Origin: Thalassomonas actiniarum
GTDB lineage: Bacteria; Pseudomonadota; Gammaproteobacteria; Enterobacterales; Alteromonadaceae
DNA: 64,000 nt
Reading direction: 5' to 3'
NCBI RefSeq assembly: GCF_000948975.2
Contig: NZ_CP059735.1
Span: 558,001 to 622,000 of the forward strand
Below are positions 9,948 through 20,400 of the stretch, one piece after another; the first letter of the stretch is position 1, and each line of letters begins with the position of its first letter. The notes under the pieces were generated by a model. That model saw only the letters and a program-made list of their open reading frames with translations. It did not search any database and had not been told where the DNA came from. The position numbers and the translations under genes were made by a program.

Positions 9948-10760
9948 ATGCATATTTGGGGAAAGATTTTAGGTTTTTTGTTTGGTTTTATGCTCAGCAA
10001 AAATATTTTCGGCGCCCTGCTCGGTCTCTGGCTCGGGCATTTATTCGATAGAGGTCGCAAGCTCGACTTTGATAATCTCGGGGTCAACCCCAACGATGAT
10101 ATTACCCGTCAGGCGGCATTTTTCTACACCACCTTTTCCGTGATGGGGCATATTGCCAAAGCAAAAGGCCAGGTCACTAAGCATGAAATTGCCTTTGCCA
10201 CCGCTTATATGGATAAGTTGGGTTTGAGCGGCGAATTAAGGCAGCAGGCCCAGGATGCATTTCGCGAAGGCAAGATGGCGGGTTTTCCGCTTAAGGACAG
10301 GCTAAGAAAATTCAGACAGTCCTGTTCGAACCGCCATGATCTGTTATTACTGTTTTTAGAAATCCAGATCCAGGTGGCGTTTGCCGATGGCGAAGTGGAT
10401 CCCGAAGAGCGTAAAGTCTTGCACCAGATAGCAAAGATGCTTGGTTTTTCTGCCCGTGATCTCGATAAACTGTTGGAAATGATGTCGGCGGAATCGGCGT
10501 TTCACCAGCAAAGAAGTCGCCAGCAGCGTTCGAGTTCGATGCAAAACAACCGGCAGCAGTTGGCGAATGCCTACAAGCTGCTCGGGGTCAGTAAAAGCGA
10601 CTCAGATCGGGAGATTAAAAAGGCCTATAAAAAACTGATGGCGCAACACCACCCGGATAAACTGGTGGCCAAAGGTTTGCCGCCGGAAATGATGGAAGTG
10701 GCGAAACAGAAAACCCAGGATATCCAGGCAGCCTATGATCTGATCTCGAAACAAGGCTGA
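9948..10760 (+). CDS. djlA: Membrane-anchored J-domain co-chaperone DjlA
   Basis: DjlA is a type III membrane DnaJ-like protein that stimulates DnaK and is linked to envelope stress signalling. One N-terminal membrane segment (about residues 6-28, with the Gly-rich dimerisation pattern) is followed by a TerB-like helical domain (about 50-180) and a C-terminal J domain (about 200-268) carrying the required HPD tripeptide in MAQHHPDKL. The length of 270 is typical. It follows murU by 78 bp, a neighbourhood also seen near lptD in other gammaproteobacteria. Confidence 0.96.
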   Translation: MHIWGKILGFLFGFMLSKNIFGALLGLWLGHLFDRGRKLDFDNLGVNPNDDITRQAAFFYTTFSVMGHIAKAKGQVTKHEIAFATAYMDKLGLSGELRQQAQDAFREGKMAGFPLKDRLRKFRQSCSNRHDLLLLFLEIQIQVAFADGEVDPEERKVLHQIAKMLGFSARDLDKLLEMMSAESAFHQQRSRQQRSSSMQNNRQQLANAYKLLGVSKSDSDREIKKAYKKLMAQHHPDKLVAKGLPPEMMEVAKQKTQDIQAAYDLISKQG

Positions 10761-10781
10761 TGTTTATTCTGCCCCAATGCT

Positions 10782-11720
10782 TTACCAACCCTCATACCTT
10801 AACCAGCTGTTGATTTCCCTCAGCAGGCTTTCCTCGGGGTAGTAGCCGGTAGTGAAATTATTCAAAATCCGCTGCCGGTAGGAGGCTTTCATCTCCTTGT
10901 CGGCATGGGCCCGACGTAAGCCGGCATTGGTAATGGCCAGCGGATGGTCCCGTTTTAAACTGATATCCAGCACCGGCAGCTCGGTTTGCGCCAGGGCTTT
11001 AGCGTAAGCCTGATTTTCCTCTGCGGTGGGCATAAAACTGCTCAGTACCACCAGGGCATTGGGCAGGGGCACTTTTTCCTGCTGGTATAAATCCGTCAAC
11101 ACGGCGGCATGGCTGCCCTGGGCGATCACCAGGAAGATGCCGGGATAACTTTTGGCTTTCTCCATCACCGCCGTCATCATGGCGCTGAGCTTTTCCCGGT
11201 ATTGCTCCAGGCTGGTGTTATTTTCTTCCTGCTGCTGCTCCGGCTTTAGCGCTATCGAAGGGTAATTGGCCGGCTTTTCATAAGGCTGAATGGCGATCGT
11301 GGTCCAGCCCTGGTCCGGTAATACTTTTCTAAGGTAATTGAGTGAATTGGCGGCGGTTGCTCCCTGCTGCCAGTCGGGCAGTAAAATCGCCACCCCTTTG
11401 CTGTTGCCGGTTAACTCGTTTTTGATCAAGGTAATAAAGTCTTCCGGCCCGGCAAGCAGCGGCATCACGTTTGCCGGTTTCAGATAGTGGGATAAGTCGT
11501 CCCTTTGCAGTGTTTCCCGGGAAACCGGTTCGCTAATGTTAATTTTACTTCGTTCAATGCGGTAAGAGGGAGAAGCGTATTCATAGGTGTCCGGCGCCTT
11601 TTCTGTTGTTTCTTCCTGCTCCTGTGGTTCATTTTGCTGCGCCGATACCGCAGTTATGCTCAGCAGTATTAAAGCGGGCAAGCCAAAACGGTATAACTTG
11701 GAAAGAAGATCTGGCAACAA
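10782..11720 (-). CDS. DUF3530 family exported protein (alpha/beta-hydrolase-like)
   Basis: This is an exported protein with a hydrophobic leader (residues 8-28, ending TAVSAQQ) followed by an acidic low-complexity linker. The rest resembles DUF3530 proteins, which have an alpha/beta-hydrolase-like fold: a strand-turn segment GVAILLPDWQQG, a central GIFLVIAQGSHAAVLTDL (G-x-S-x-A in place of the classic nucleophile elbow) and a late DISLKRDHPLAI. Substrate and role are unknown. It is convergent with djlA, 21 bp between stop codons. Confidence 0.7.
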   Translation of the reverse strand: MLPDLLSKLYRFGLPALILLSITAVSAQQNEPQEQEETTEKAPDTYEYASPSYRIERSKINISEPVSRETLQRDDLSHYLKPANVMPLLAGPEDFITLIKNELTGNSKGVAILLPDWQQGATAANSLNYLRKVLPDQGWTTIAIQPYEKPANYPSIALKPEQQQEENNTSLEQYREKLSAMMTAVMEKAKSYPGIFLVIAQGSHAAVLTDLYQQEKVPLPNALVVLSSFMPTAEENQAYAKALAQTELPVLDISLKRDHPLAITNAGLRRAHADKEMKASYRQRILNNFTTGYYPEESLLREINSWLRYEGW

Positions 11721-11870
11721 GACAAACTCCGTCGGTTTTTTGATATCAATTCAATATTGAAATATATCGGCAGCCTAAGGCAAAAGTAAAGGGCTAATGA
11801 TGGCGAGCAATAAAGGGCAGGGCAAAGCAAAGTGTTTATGCCCTGGTTTATTGTTTGTTCAGCCAGTTGT

Positions 11871-12539
11871 CTAGCTAAAAGGGGCTTCCCGGGTAAAGGT
11901 CAGGTTTTCGCCGCTGACCGGGTGTTTGATGGTCAGCATCTGTGCATGCAGCTGTAACCGGGGGCTTATGGTCAGGGCCTTATCATGGGCGTATAACCTG
12001 TCTCCCAGTATCGGGTGCCCGAGCGCCAGCATATGTACCCTTAGCTGGTGCGAGCGTCCGGTGACGGGTATCAGTTCCACCAGGGTGCTGTTTTCTTGGT
12101 AGCTCAATACCCGGTAGCGGGTTAAGGATTTCTTGCCGTGTTCATGGTCGACCTTTTGTTTTGGCCGGTTGGGCCAGTCGCAAATCAGCGGCAGATCGAC
12201 TTCACCCGATTGCTCTTTTACCTTGCCATACACCCGGGCAAGGTAACTTTTTTCCGTCTGCCTTTGTTCGAACTGACGGCTGATGGCAACATGGGCCGGT
12301 TTGTTCAGCGCCATCAAAATCAGGCCGGAAGTGGCCATATCCAGACGATGTACTATGGTGGCGCTCGGCAAGACCTTACATACCCGGTTTTGCAAACAGT
12401 CCTGGTGCTCCGCCAGGCGGCCGGGCACAGAAAGCAAACCGCTGCCTTTGTTTAACACCACGATATCATTATCCTGATAAACGATATCAAGATAAGGTGT
12501 CATCGGTGGCTGGTAGATGAAGTCAGGGTTTGCTGCCAT
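11871..12539 (-). CDS. rluA: Dual-specificity tRNA U32/23S rRNA U746 pseudouridine synthase
   Basis: RluA converts U746 of 23S rRNA and U32 of several tRNAs to pseudouridine. The catalytic motif HRLDMATSGLILMAL (Asp nucleophile) lies at about residues 64-78, with other family blocks VLNKGSGLLSVPG, GRSHQLRVHMLALGHPILGD and LQLHAQMLTI. There is no S4 domain, as expected for RluA rather than RluC/RluD. Length 222. It lies 27 bp downstream of rapA on the same strand; the rapA-rluA pairing is common in gammaproteobacteria. Confidence 0.95.
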   Translation of the reverse strand: MAANPDFIYQPPMTPYLDIVYQDNDIVVLNKGSGLLSVPGRLAEHQDCLQNRVCKVLPSATIVHRLDMATSGLILMALNKPAHVAISRQFEQRQTEKSYLARVYGKVKEQSGEVDLPLICDWPNRPKQKVDHEHGKKSLTRYRVLSYQENSTLVELIPVTGRSHQLRVHMLALGHPILGDRLYAHDKALTISPRLQLHAQMLTIKHPVSGENLTFTREAPFS

Positions 12540-12566
12540 GCTGGTTCCTTTATTAGTCAGTGTCGG

Positions 12567-15470
12567 TTAGTGAGTCACTACTATCATGCGCACCGCTTCA
12601 AATTTCAGCTGCGCCTTGTTGATATAGGTGGTCAGTTCCGCCAGCTGCAACTTGATAAAGTCCAGTTCTTCCTGGCGCACGCTCGGGTTGATGGCCGCCA
12701 GGGCGGTAAGGCGCTCCAGCTCTTCGTCCAGGGTCTTGTGCATCACCTCGATGGCTTTCCCCTGGATATCGGCGACCTGGGTATTGGCATGGGCCTCGGC
12801 TTTTTCCACCAGAGGAGAAAACTGGGATTTTAATGCCTTGATCAATTGCAGCGCCATTTGTTTTTTCACCGGGGACAATTGCTTATCCAGCACTTCTTCG
12901 GAAACCTTGTCGGCGAGGTCATTGCCGTTTTTATCCACCAGCACCCGAATTGGCGTGGTCGGTAAATAACGTCCCAGTTGCAGCTGGGAAGGGGCGGTTG
13001 CTTCCAGGGTAAATAAACATTCCAGGAAGAAGGTGCCCACAGGCAATGCCGGGTTTTGCAACAATCCGATGCTGGCGTTGCCGGTTTCGTCCGCCAGCAC
13101 CAGGTCCAGGACGCCGCGTACCATAGGGTGATCCCAGGTCAGCAGCTGGTAATCTTCATGGGCCAGGGCGGTTTCCCGGTTGAAGGTGACGGTAGTGCCG
13201 TCTTCCGGCAGGCAAGGGAAGTTGGCGCTGAGCATATGCTCTGTCGGGTTCAGGGCAATGGCATTATCGGATTTATCATCCTGCTGGATGCCGTAAACAT
13301 CCCAGACCTGGAACATAAACTGCGGCAGGGAGATTTGCTGATCCAGTTTATCTATCTGCGCCACTAATTCCTCGGCCTTGCCCTGGCCGGAAGAGTTGAT
13401 CTCCAGCAGCTTGTCCCGGCCGGATTCCAGCTCAGCCTTAATGCTTAAATGTTGCTGATGGCTGCTTGCTAAAATGGCGGTTGCCGCCTCCGACTGCCAT
13501 TGTCCGGAAAGGGCCAGCTGCAGCAACTCATTGCCGTAACGTTCATACACTACCCGGCCGGTAATACAGGTATGCTCGAAGGCATTCAGTGCCTGATGGT
13601 ACCACTGGAACAACAGGCTTTGCGCCGAGTCTTCAAAATAGGGTGCATGCAGTTTGATGGTTTGCGTCTGGCCGATACGGTCCAACCGGCCGATACGCTG
13701 TTCCAGCAGATCCGGGTTGGAAGGCAAGTCAAACAGTACCATATGATGGGCGAACTGGAAGTTGCGGCCTTCACTGCCGATTTCCGAGCACAACAACAGC
13801 TGGGCGCTGTCTTCGTCCTGGGCAAAATAGGCGGCGGCGCGATCCCGTTCAAAAATACTCAGCCCTTCATGGAAAACCGCGGCGCGGATGCCCTCTTTAA
13901 CCCTCAGGGCCGCCTCAAGGTCGATGGCGGTTTGCGCCGAGGCACAAATGACCAGCACTTTTTCTTTTTTCAGGGATTGCAACAGCTCGATCAGGTAGTC
14001 CACCCGGGGATCGAAATCGACCCAGTTACCGGCGGGATTATCCAGGGTATACAGCAGCTCAGGGGTGAAGATATATTTTGCCTGGGACAGCTGCATCAGG
14101 TTTTCACTGCAGTCACTGAGCATAAAGTCGTTGAGCTGGGCCTGGTACTGTTCCGGCATGGTCAGCGGGGCCGGCAGCAGTTGGCGCTCCGGGAAACCCT
14201 TGATGGTATTGCGGCTGTTGCGGAACAGGATGCGGCCGGTACCGTGGCGGTCCAGTAACTGGTTGAGGAGCTCTTCCCGTATGCTTTGCTGCTCACTGTG
14301 GTTATCATCGGCTAAAATTGCCAGCTGGCTGCTGATATCGGTTTCTTTAAATAACGCGGTTAAGGTTTTTTGATGACCGGATGATAAAGCTTCGCCGGAA
14401 AGGATGACATTGGCGGCATCTGCCACTTCGGTATAGTGGCTTTCTTCGTCGATAAATTTCTGGTAATCAAAAAAGCGATCGGGATCGAGCAGTCTTAAGC
14501 GGGCAAAATGGCTTTCGTGGCCCAGTTGATCCGGGGTGGCGGTCAGCAGCAGCACACCCGGGATAGTTTGCGCCAGTTGCTCTATGCACTGGTATTCTAT
14601 GCTGGCGTTGTCTTGCTGCCAGTTGAGGTGGTGAGCTTCGTCAACCACCATCAAATCCCACTCTTCGGCAATTAAAGACTCATACCATTCGGGATTGTCG
14701 GTGATAAAGCCGAGGTTAACCAGCACCAGCTGCTCCGAGCTGAAGGGGTTTTCTTCGCCGCTTTCCACGCAACGTTCATGGTCAAAAATACTGAATTTGA
14801 GGTTAAAACGGCGCAGCATTTCCACCAGCCACTGATGCATCAGGGATTCGGGCACGATAATTAGAATACGCTGTGCACGGCCGCTGACCAACTGCTGGTG
14901 GATGATCAAACCGGCTTCTATGGTTTTACCCAGGCCGACTTCATCCGCCAGCAATACCCGGGGAGCAAAACGGCTGCCGACTTCATCGGCGATATGCAGC
15001 TGGTGCGGAATCAAGCTGACGCGGCCGCCGCTCAGGCCCATCAGGGGAGATTGCTGTTGCTGGAACTGGTGATGCAAACAGTCTTTACGTAACCGGAACC
15101 AGTCGAGGCGGTCAACCTGGCTGTTTAATAACCTGTCATGGGGTTTGTTAAACTTGATAAAGTGGTCAATCATCATTTCTTTCAGGGAAACCGTCTCACC
15201 TGTGTCCTGGCGTACGCCGTGGTAAATGAATAAATGATTACTTTCCTCTATGGACTCTACCGTCATTTTCCAGCCTTCGTGGCTGGGGATACTGTCACCG
15301 ACGTTAAAGATCACCCGGGTCAGGGGGGCATTATCGCTGGCATATTTACGGACATCACCGGTAGCGGTAAAAATGATGGTGACAAATCTTTGTTCAACCG
15401 AGGTTACCGTACCTAATCCCTGATCTGATTCACTATCACTAATCCAACGTTGACCGGGGTGAAATGGCAT
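12567..15470 (-). CDS. rapA: RNA polymerase-associated SWI2/SNF2 ATPase RapA
   Basis: RapA (HepA) binds RNA polymerase and recycles it after transcription. Motifs visible include LLADEVGLGKTIEAGLII (Walker A), VVDEAHHLNW (DEAH box), LLLTATP (motif III), and in the second lobe LLLCSEIGSEGRNFQFAHHMV and QRIGRLDRIGQ (motif VI). The start at 15470 gives MPFHPGQRWISDSES, which aligns with the E. coli N-terminus and yields 967 residues (968 in E. coli). GGAG sits upstream. An in-frame ATG at 15542 would add 24 residues without a family match and is not preferred. Confidence 0.97.
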   Translation of the reverse strand: MPFHPGQRWISDSESDQGLGTVTSVEQRFVTIIFTATGDVRKYASDNAPLTRVIFNVGDSIPSHEGWKMTVESIEESNHLFIYHGVRQDTGETVSLKEMMIDHFIKFNKPHDRLLNSQVDRLDWFRLRKDCLHHQFQQQQSPLMGLSGGRVSLIPHQLHIADEVGSRFAPRVLLADEVGLGKTIEAGLIIHQQLVSGRAQRILIIVPESLMHQWLVEMLRRFNLKFSIFDHERCVESGEENPFSSEQLVLVNLGFITDNPEWYESLIAEEWDLMVVDEAHHLNWQQDNASIEYQCIEQLAQTIPGVLLLTATPDQLGHESHFARLRLLDPDRFFDYQKFIDEESHYTEVADAANVILSGEALSSGHQKTLTALFKETDISSQLAILADDNHSEQQSIREELLNQLLDRHGTGRILFRNSRNTIKGFPERQLLPAPLTMPEQYQAQLNDFMLSDCSENLMQLSQAKYIFTPELLYTLDNPAGNWVDFDPRVDYLIELLQSLKKEKVLVICASAQTAIDLEAALRVKEGIRAAVFHEGLSIFERDRAAAYFAQDEDSAQLLLCSEIGSEGRNFQFAHHMVLFDLPSNPDLLEQRIGRLDRIGQTQTIKLHAPYFEDSAQSLLFQWYHQALNAFEHTCITGRVVYERYGNELLQLALSGQWQSEAATAILASSHQQHLSIKAELESGRDKLLEINSSGQGKAEELVAQIDKLDQQISLPQFMFQVWDVYGIQQDDKSDNAIALNPTEHMLSANFPCLPEDGTTVTFNRETALAHEDYQLLTWDHPMVRGVLDLVLADETGNASIGLLQNPALPVGTFFLECLFTLEATAPSQLQLGRYLPTTPIRVLVDKNGNDLADKVSEEVLDKQLSPVKKQMALQLIKALKSQFSPLVEKAEAHANTQVADIQGKAIEVMHKTLDEELERLTALAAINPSVRQEELDFIKLQLAELTTYINKAQLKFEAVRMIVVTH

Positions 15471-15904
15471 AGAGGAGGTCTCCAACTTAATATAAGGCAA
15501 AAAAAAGGGCGCTATATTACCGTTAATCATAGAAGTGATCATTAAAAAGTTCTTACCGGCGATAAAATATTTTTGCGAGCGTCAAGGGGATTTTTTCACG
15601 GGCAAATCCTTGTGGTAAAAGCCTCCGGCAGGGGTTACAGCTTTGCTTGAAAATTATTCACCCGGGCGGGAGGAAATTGATACTTGCCAGCTTGGTCATA
15701 AACTGTCAAAGTGGGGTATAACTTTTTGCTTATGGAGACAACTTCATCTTTTAATTAAAGGGGTAGTTAAATAACCGGGTGGGGAGTTACCACCGGATTT
15801 ATCCATCACCGCTTTAGCTTATTTTTATTAAAGTACACTGGATAACTATTTCTTCAACCGGATTATTTGGCTGGCTAATTGTCATAATTGCTGGGAATGC
15901 CTAT
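15471..15904. other. Intergenic region between divergent rapA and the PhoH-family gene
   Basis: This gap of about 430 bp separates two divergent genes and must hold the promoters of both. No open frame with a plausible ribosome-binding site and no strong hairpin was seen. An AT-rich stretch close to the plus-strand gene (about 15816-15860) is the likeliest promoter location there, but no convincing -35/-10 pair could be fixed by eye. Confidence 0.5.
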
Positions 15905-17284
15905 ATGATTGAAGAAAAAATTATCTATATCTTAGACACGAATATTTTACTGCACGAACCTTTCGCTTTTTTATCCTTCCAGGAACATGACGTCGTCGTC
16001 CCGATGACGGTGCTCGAAGAGCTCGATTCCATTAAAGATCGCCGCAAAGATGTTAGCCGTGATGCCAGAGTCGCCATCCGGGCGCTGGAAGACACCTTGG
16101 CCCAGGCGAGTCCGGAAGAAGTTCTTGCCGGAGTAAAATTACCGCAAACCGATGAATTACACCCCAGCGGTTGTTTATCTATCTTTAACGACTATACCCT
16201 GGAGCAAACTTCAGGCACCTTGTCATTTAATGAAAACGATAACCGCATTATCAATACAGCCCTGCATATCCAGGCGGTAAAATCCTCGAAGCGGGTGGTG
16301 TTAGTCACCAAAGATATCAATATGCGGTTAAAGGCCAAAGGGGCCGGCCTGGCGCATGTTGAAGATTACCGTACCGACCAGTTGATCGATGATATCCGTT
16401 TTCTGACCAAGGGTTATCACAAATTTGACGGTGACTTCTGGGAAAAAATTAAAAGTTGTGAAAGTGAAACCGAGGGACGCAATACCACCCATTTTGTCGA
16501 CCGTGAAATCGTCCCGGTAACTTATATCAATGAGTACCTGATAGATGAGAGTGAAAGTTTCGCCGGCAAGGTTACCGGCTGGGATGAAGAGAAACTGGCG
16601 ATACTGGATATCGGCCGGGATCGGCTGATGTCGAAAAATGCCTGGGGTATACAGCCGAAAAATATTTACCAGGGCATGGCGCTCGATGCCTTGCTTGATC
16701 CCAATATCGACCTGGTGATCCTCACAGGTCCGGCGGGATGCGGGAAAACCTTGCTGGCGCTGGCGTCGGCCTTAGAGCAAGTGATCGAAAGGGGTTTATA
16801 CGACAAGGTGATCGTGACCCGTTCTACCCCGGAAATTGCCGAGTCGATAGGGTTTTTACCTGGCACTGAAGAAGAAAAAATGGCCCCCTGGCTGGCGGCG
16901 ATCACCGATTCGCTCGAAGTGCTGCATAAGCAGGATGAAAACATGAACAGCAGTTTGAATTACATTATGGACAAGGCCAATATCCAGTTTAAGTCGGTGA
17001 ACTTTATGCGCGGGCGCAGCATACAAAATGCCCTGGTATTGCTGGACGAGTGCCAGAACCTGACCGCCTCCCAGCTGAAAACCATCATTACCCGCTGCGG
17101 TGAAGGCACTAAGCTGGTGTGCTCCGGCAATCTGGCGCAAATAGACAGTAATTATCTTACCGCGGTCACTTCTGGGTTAACCTATATCGTCGAGCGCTTT
17201 AAAAGTTTTCCCGGCAGCACCACCATCAACCTTAACGGCGTTGTGCGCAGCCGGTTGGCATCTTTTGCCGAAGAAAATTTATAA
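15905..17284 (+). CDS. PIN domain-PhoH ATPase fusion (PhoH2 type)
   Basis: The N-terminal 150 residues form a PIN ribonuclease domain: the first acidic residue in YILDTNILLHEP, a further acidic cluster in VLEELDSIKDRR and later acidic residues including VTKDINMRLKA. The C-terminal half is a PhoH-type P-loop ATPase with LTGPAGCGKTLLALA (Walker A, about 275-289), the VTRSTPE block and VLLDECQNLT (Walker B). PhoH2 proteins of this layout in mycobacteria unwind and cut RNA; that activity is inferred here. Length 459 is typical. It is monocistronic and divergent from rapA. Confidence 0.9.
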   Translation: MIEEKIIYILDTNILLHEPFAFLSFQEHDVVVPMTVLEELDSIKDRRKDVSRDARVAIRALEDTLAQASPEEVLAGVKLPQTDELHPSGCLSIFNDYTLEQTSGTLSFNENDNRIINTALHIQAVKSSKRVVLVTKDINMRLKAKGAGLAHVEDYRTDQLIDDIRFLTKGYHKFDGDFWEKIKSCESETEGRNTTHFVDREIVPVTYINEYLIDESESFAGKVTGWDEEKLAILDIGRDRLMSKNAWGIQPKNIYQGMALDALLDPNIDLVILTGPAGCGKTLLALASALEQVIERGLYDKVIVTRSTPEIAESIGFLPGTEEEKMAPWLAAITDSLEVLHKQDENMNSSLNYIMDKANIQFKSVNFMRGRSIQNALVLLDECQNLTASQLKTIITRCGEGTKLVCSGNLAQIDSNYLTAVTSGLTYIVERFKSFPGSTTINLNGVVRSRLASFAEENL

Positions 17285-17326
17285 GCGGCTTATAAAAACA
17301 TGCGCTAATGGTGAGCTTAGACAGGG

Positions 17327-17357
17327 AGTCACCCGCCGATATTAGCGGCGGGTGACT
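17327..17357. terminator. Perfect 12-bp hairpin after the PhoH-family gene
   Basis: AGTCACCCGCCG at 17327-17338 and CGGCGGGTGACT at 17346-17357 are exact reverse complements separated by 7 bases. The position, 43 bp after the stop at 17284, suggests transcription termination or mRNA 3'-end protection. There is no long T run behind it, so a Rho-independent role is not certain. Confidence 0.55.
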
Positions 17358-17434
17358 AAATAACTTGTATCGCCTTAGCGAGTGTTTTACTTTAATAACA
17401 ATTTGTTTATCTATCCCAGCCCAAGGTTGACAGC

Positions 17435-20400
17435 TTGCCCTACCAAGGTTCGAAAAATAAGGTATTTAGTCGATATAATACCGCGGTATTGATAGTGTTT
17501 TTTGTTATTGCGGTGGCCGCATTAACGGTAGCATCATTTCGTTATTTCAATGAATTAAACTTACACGAACAGCGTTTGCTGTCGGATTTAACCAGGCAGG
17601 CGAATGCCCTGAATATCAAGTTACAGCAAAGTGTCCAGGCGATCACCGGTATCCAGCGCTTTGCCAATTATTATTTGCAATATCCGCAGGAATTAAATGT
17701 TAAACCGCCGCGTTTTATCCAGGAAGGCAAGCAGTATTATCTGGATATGCCTGCCCATGATGTAGTGCACCAGGGAAAATTACTCAGCGGCAACATTACC
17801 GGCACAGGTTTTGTAAAATCTTTTGATCTGCCGATGAGACAGGAGCTGGCGATGGCGAGTGCACTGACGCCGGCCTTTGTTACCGCCCATAAAATCAATC
17901 CCGACGCCACCTGGTTTTATTATTTATCCATCAATCGTTTTATTAACTTATATCCCTGGCTTGGCCGTTCAAACTGGCGTTATACCGACAAGTTGCTGGC
18001 CAGCGGCAATGTCTATCAAATTAAAAAAGTCGGCCTTAATAATAAGAAATTCTACTGGTCTCCGCCTTTTCGGGATACCGCCAGCAAAACCATGAAGGTT
18101 TCCCTGGGCACAGGGGTCTATCGGGATCAGCAGTTTATCGGTGCCCTGGTGATGGACATGGATCTGGAAAGCATGCAGAAAAGCTTGCCTGAACTGTCTG
18201 CTCCCGGACATGGCATGGTATTGATTAATGAGAAAAAAGAAGTTTTAACCTATAAGAGTCAGGAGTCGGAAAATGTTTCCCACGGCCTGTCCTGGTCGGA
18301 TATTATTCCCGAAGAAATCGCCGCCCTGACCGCCGCAGAATTTGACCAGTTGCCGGATTCCGCCAAAGTCGGCCAGTGGCTGGTGCAAAAGCATACCTTA
18401 GCGGTCAATGGCTGGACATTATTGAAGTTTCAACCCTATCATGATTTTACCTCGCCGGTATTTGATAATTTTGTCTTTATTTTTTCGGTGTTGTTTACCG
18501 GTTTGATGGCCTTTCTCGGCCTGGTTTATTTTATGACCCGAACCACTTTTATCAAACCCGCCACCGAATTTATCAGCCATATCGAAAACTGTGCCCAGGG
18601 GGATCCCGGTAAAGTGAAACCTACTGCCGACTGGCTACACTGGTTTCAGATTGTCGAAGATATTTTCAGCCAGAACCGGAGTTTATTGCAGCAGTTAAAA
18701 GAGCAAAACGCGGTACTGGACTCCCGGGTCAGTGAAAAAACCCAGGCCCTGCTTGAAAAAAGTGAGCAACACCAGCGGGATTACGCGCTGCTGCGCTCGG
18801 TGATGAATGCCATTCCCGAGTTGATTATTTTTAATGATCCCAGCGGGCAGCTTATCGGCTGTAACCGCGCCTTTGAAAAATTTGTCAGTCAAAGTGAATT
18901 TGGTATCCTCGGGCAACAGGCCCATCAACTTTTACCGCTTGCCTTGGGTGAGGTGATGTCTGAACTGGCCCGCCAGCCTAATCCGGAAAATGAAATAAAC
19001 GGTCACCAGCGGATCATCAAATCCGCAGAGCAGACGTTTGAACTCTTTAGCCGTAATTTTTTCAGTGAGACCGGTATTGAGTTGGGCACCATCAGTATTT
19101 TCAGGGATGTGACCAACCAGTATGCCATTCAAAGTGCGCTGCAACAGGCGAAAGAGCAGGCGGAAGAGGCCAATGAGGCCAAGAGCCAGTTCCTGGCCAA
19201 TATGAGTCATGAAATCCGCACCCCGATCAATGCCATCCAGGGCATGATGTCTCTTTTGGCAAAAACCCGGTTAAACTCCCACCAGCAGCATTACCTGGAT
19301 AATGCCGCCAATGCCGCTTCCTCTCTATTGCACCTGATCGAGCAGTTGCTGGACCTGTCTAAAATAGAGGCGGGTAAAATGGTGATCAGCCGGGAAAAAA
19401 CCGACCTGGACCTTATGGTAGACAAGGCACTTAAGCTTAATGTGATCCTTGCCAACAAGAAAAATCTGCCGGTTACCGTGGATATTCAAGCAGATGTACC
19501 CAGGTTTGTCAGAACCGATGAAATGCGCCTGGTGCAGGTGCTGGTGAATTTATTGAACAACGCGGTGAAATTTACCCACAAGGGGGCCGTTTCCCTGAGT
19601 GTTGAGCTAACCCGGGAAAGTAAAGATCAGTTCTGGGTATTGTTCCGGGTAAAAGATACCGGTATTGGCATTGAAGCCGATAAACAGGGCAAACTCTTCG
19701 ATGCTTTTAGCCAGGCGGATGAATCCATGACCCGGGAATACGGCGGCTCAGGATTGGGATTATCTATTTGCCAGGAGATTGTGACCTTACTCGGCGGCAG
19801 TATCAGCCTGCAAAGCCAGTTTGGCCGGGGCAGTGAATTTAGTTTTGAACTGCCTTTTACCCGGGTCGATGGCGATGAACCGCAGCAAAAAGTGGCGCAG
19901 AATATCACATTATGTACCCTTGGGTTTAGCCTGCCGGAATCTTTATTGGCGGTAATAAAGAGTATCGGTTGGCAGCATAGGATGATCGAGTGTATTGAAG
20001 GGCTTGACGGTTTTGACCGGCAGCAGATCTTACTGCTGGAAAGTGAGTATCTGATGAGTGCTTGCGATGAGTTTGTCCGGGAAATTAGTGCGAAATCACG
20101 GGAAAATTTAGTTTTGCTCGGGGTCTGTCAGCCGATGTTAACGGAAATCACCGAACAAACCAGTCAGCAACTGGATAAATTGAAAATTCCTTATTTGCTG
20201 TTGGAAAAGCCTCTATACCGTAATAGTTTGCATGCGCTGGTAGCACACTTTCAGCGACAACTGACGGCCCCGGTTGAAGAAACCGCTGTTGAAACGTTTG
20301 CGCAAGAAGCGGAGGACAATCTTGATTTAAGCGGCATCAGGGTGTTGCTGGTGGAAGATAACCTGGTGAATCAAATGGTGGCCAGCGAGTTGCTGACCAA

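Noticed and set aside
13500-14258. 252-codon plus-strand open frame
   Set aside because: It lies antisense inside rapA, whose frame shows all SWI2/SNF2 motifs; the open frame is a by-product of codon bias.
15471-15542. 24-residue N-terminal extension of RapA
   Set aside because: It has no match to the family, and the start at 15470 gives the canonical N-terminus and normal length.
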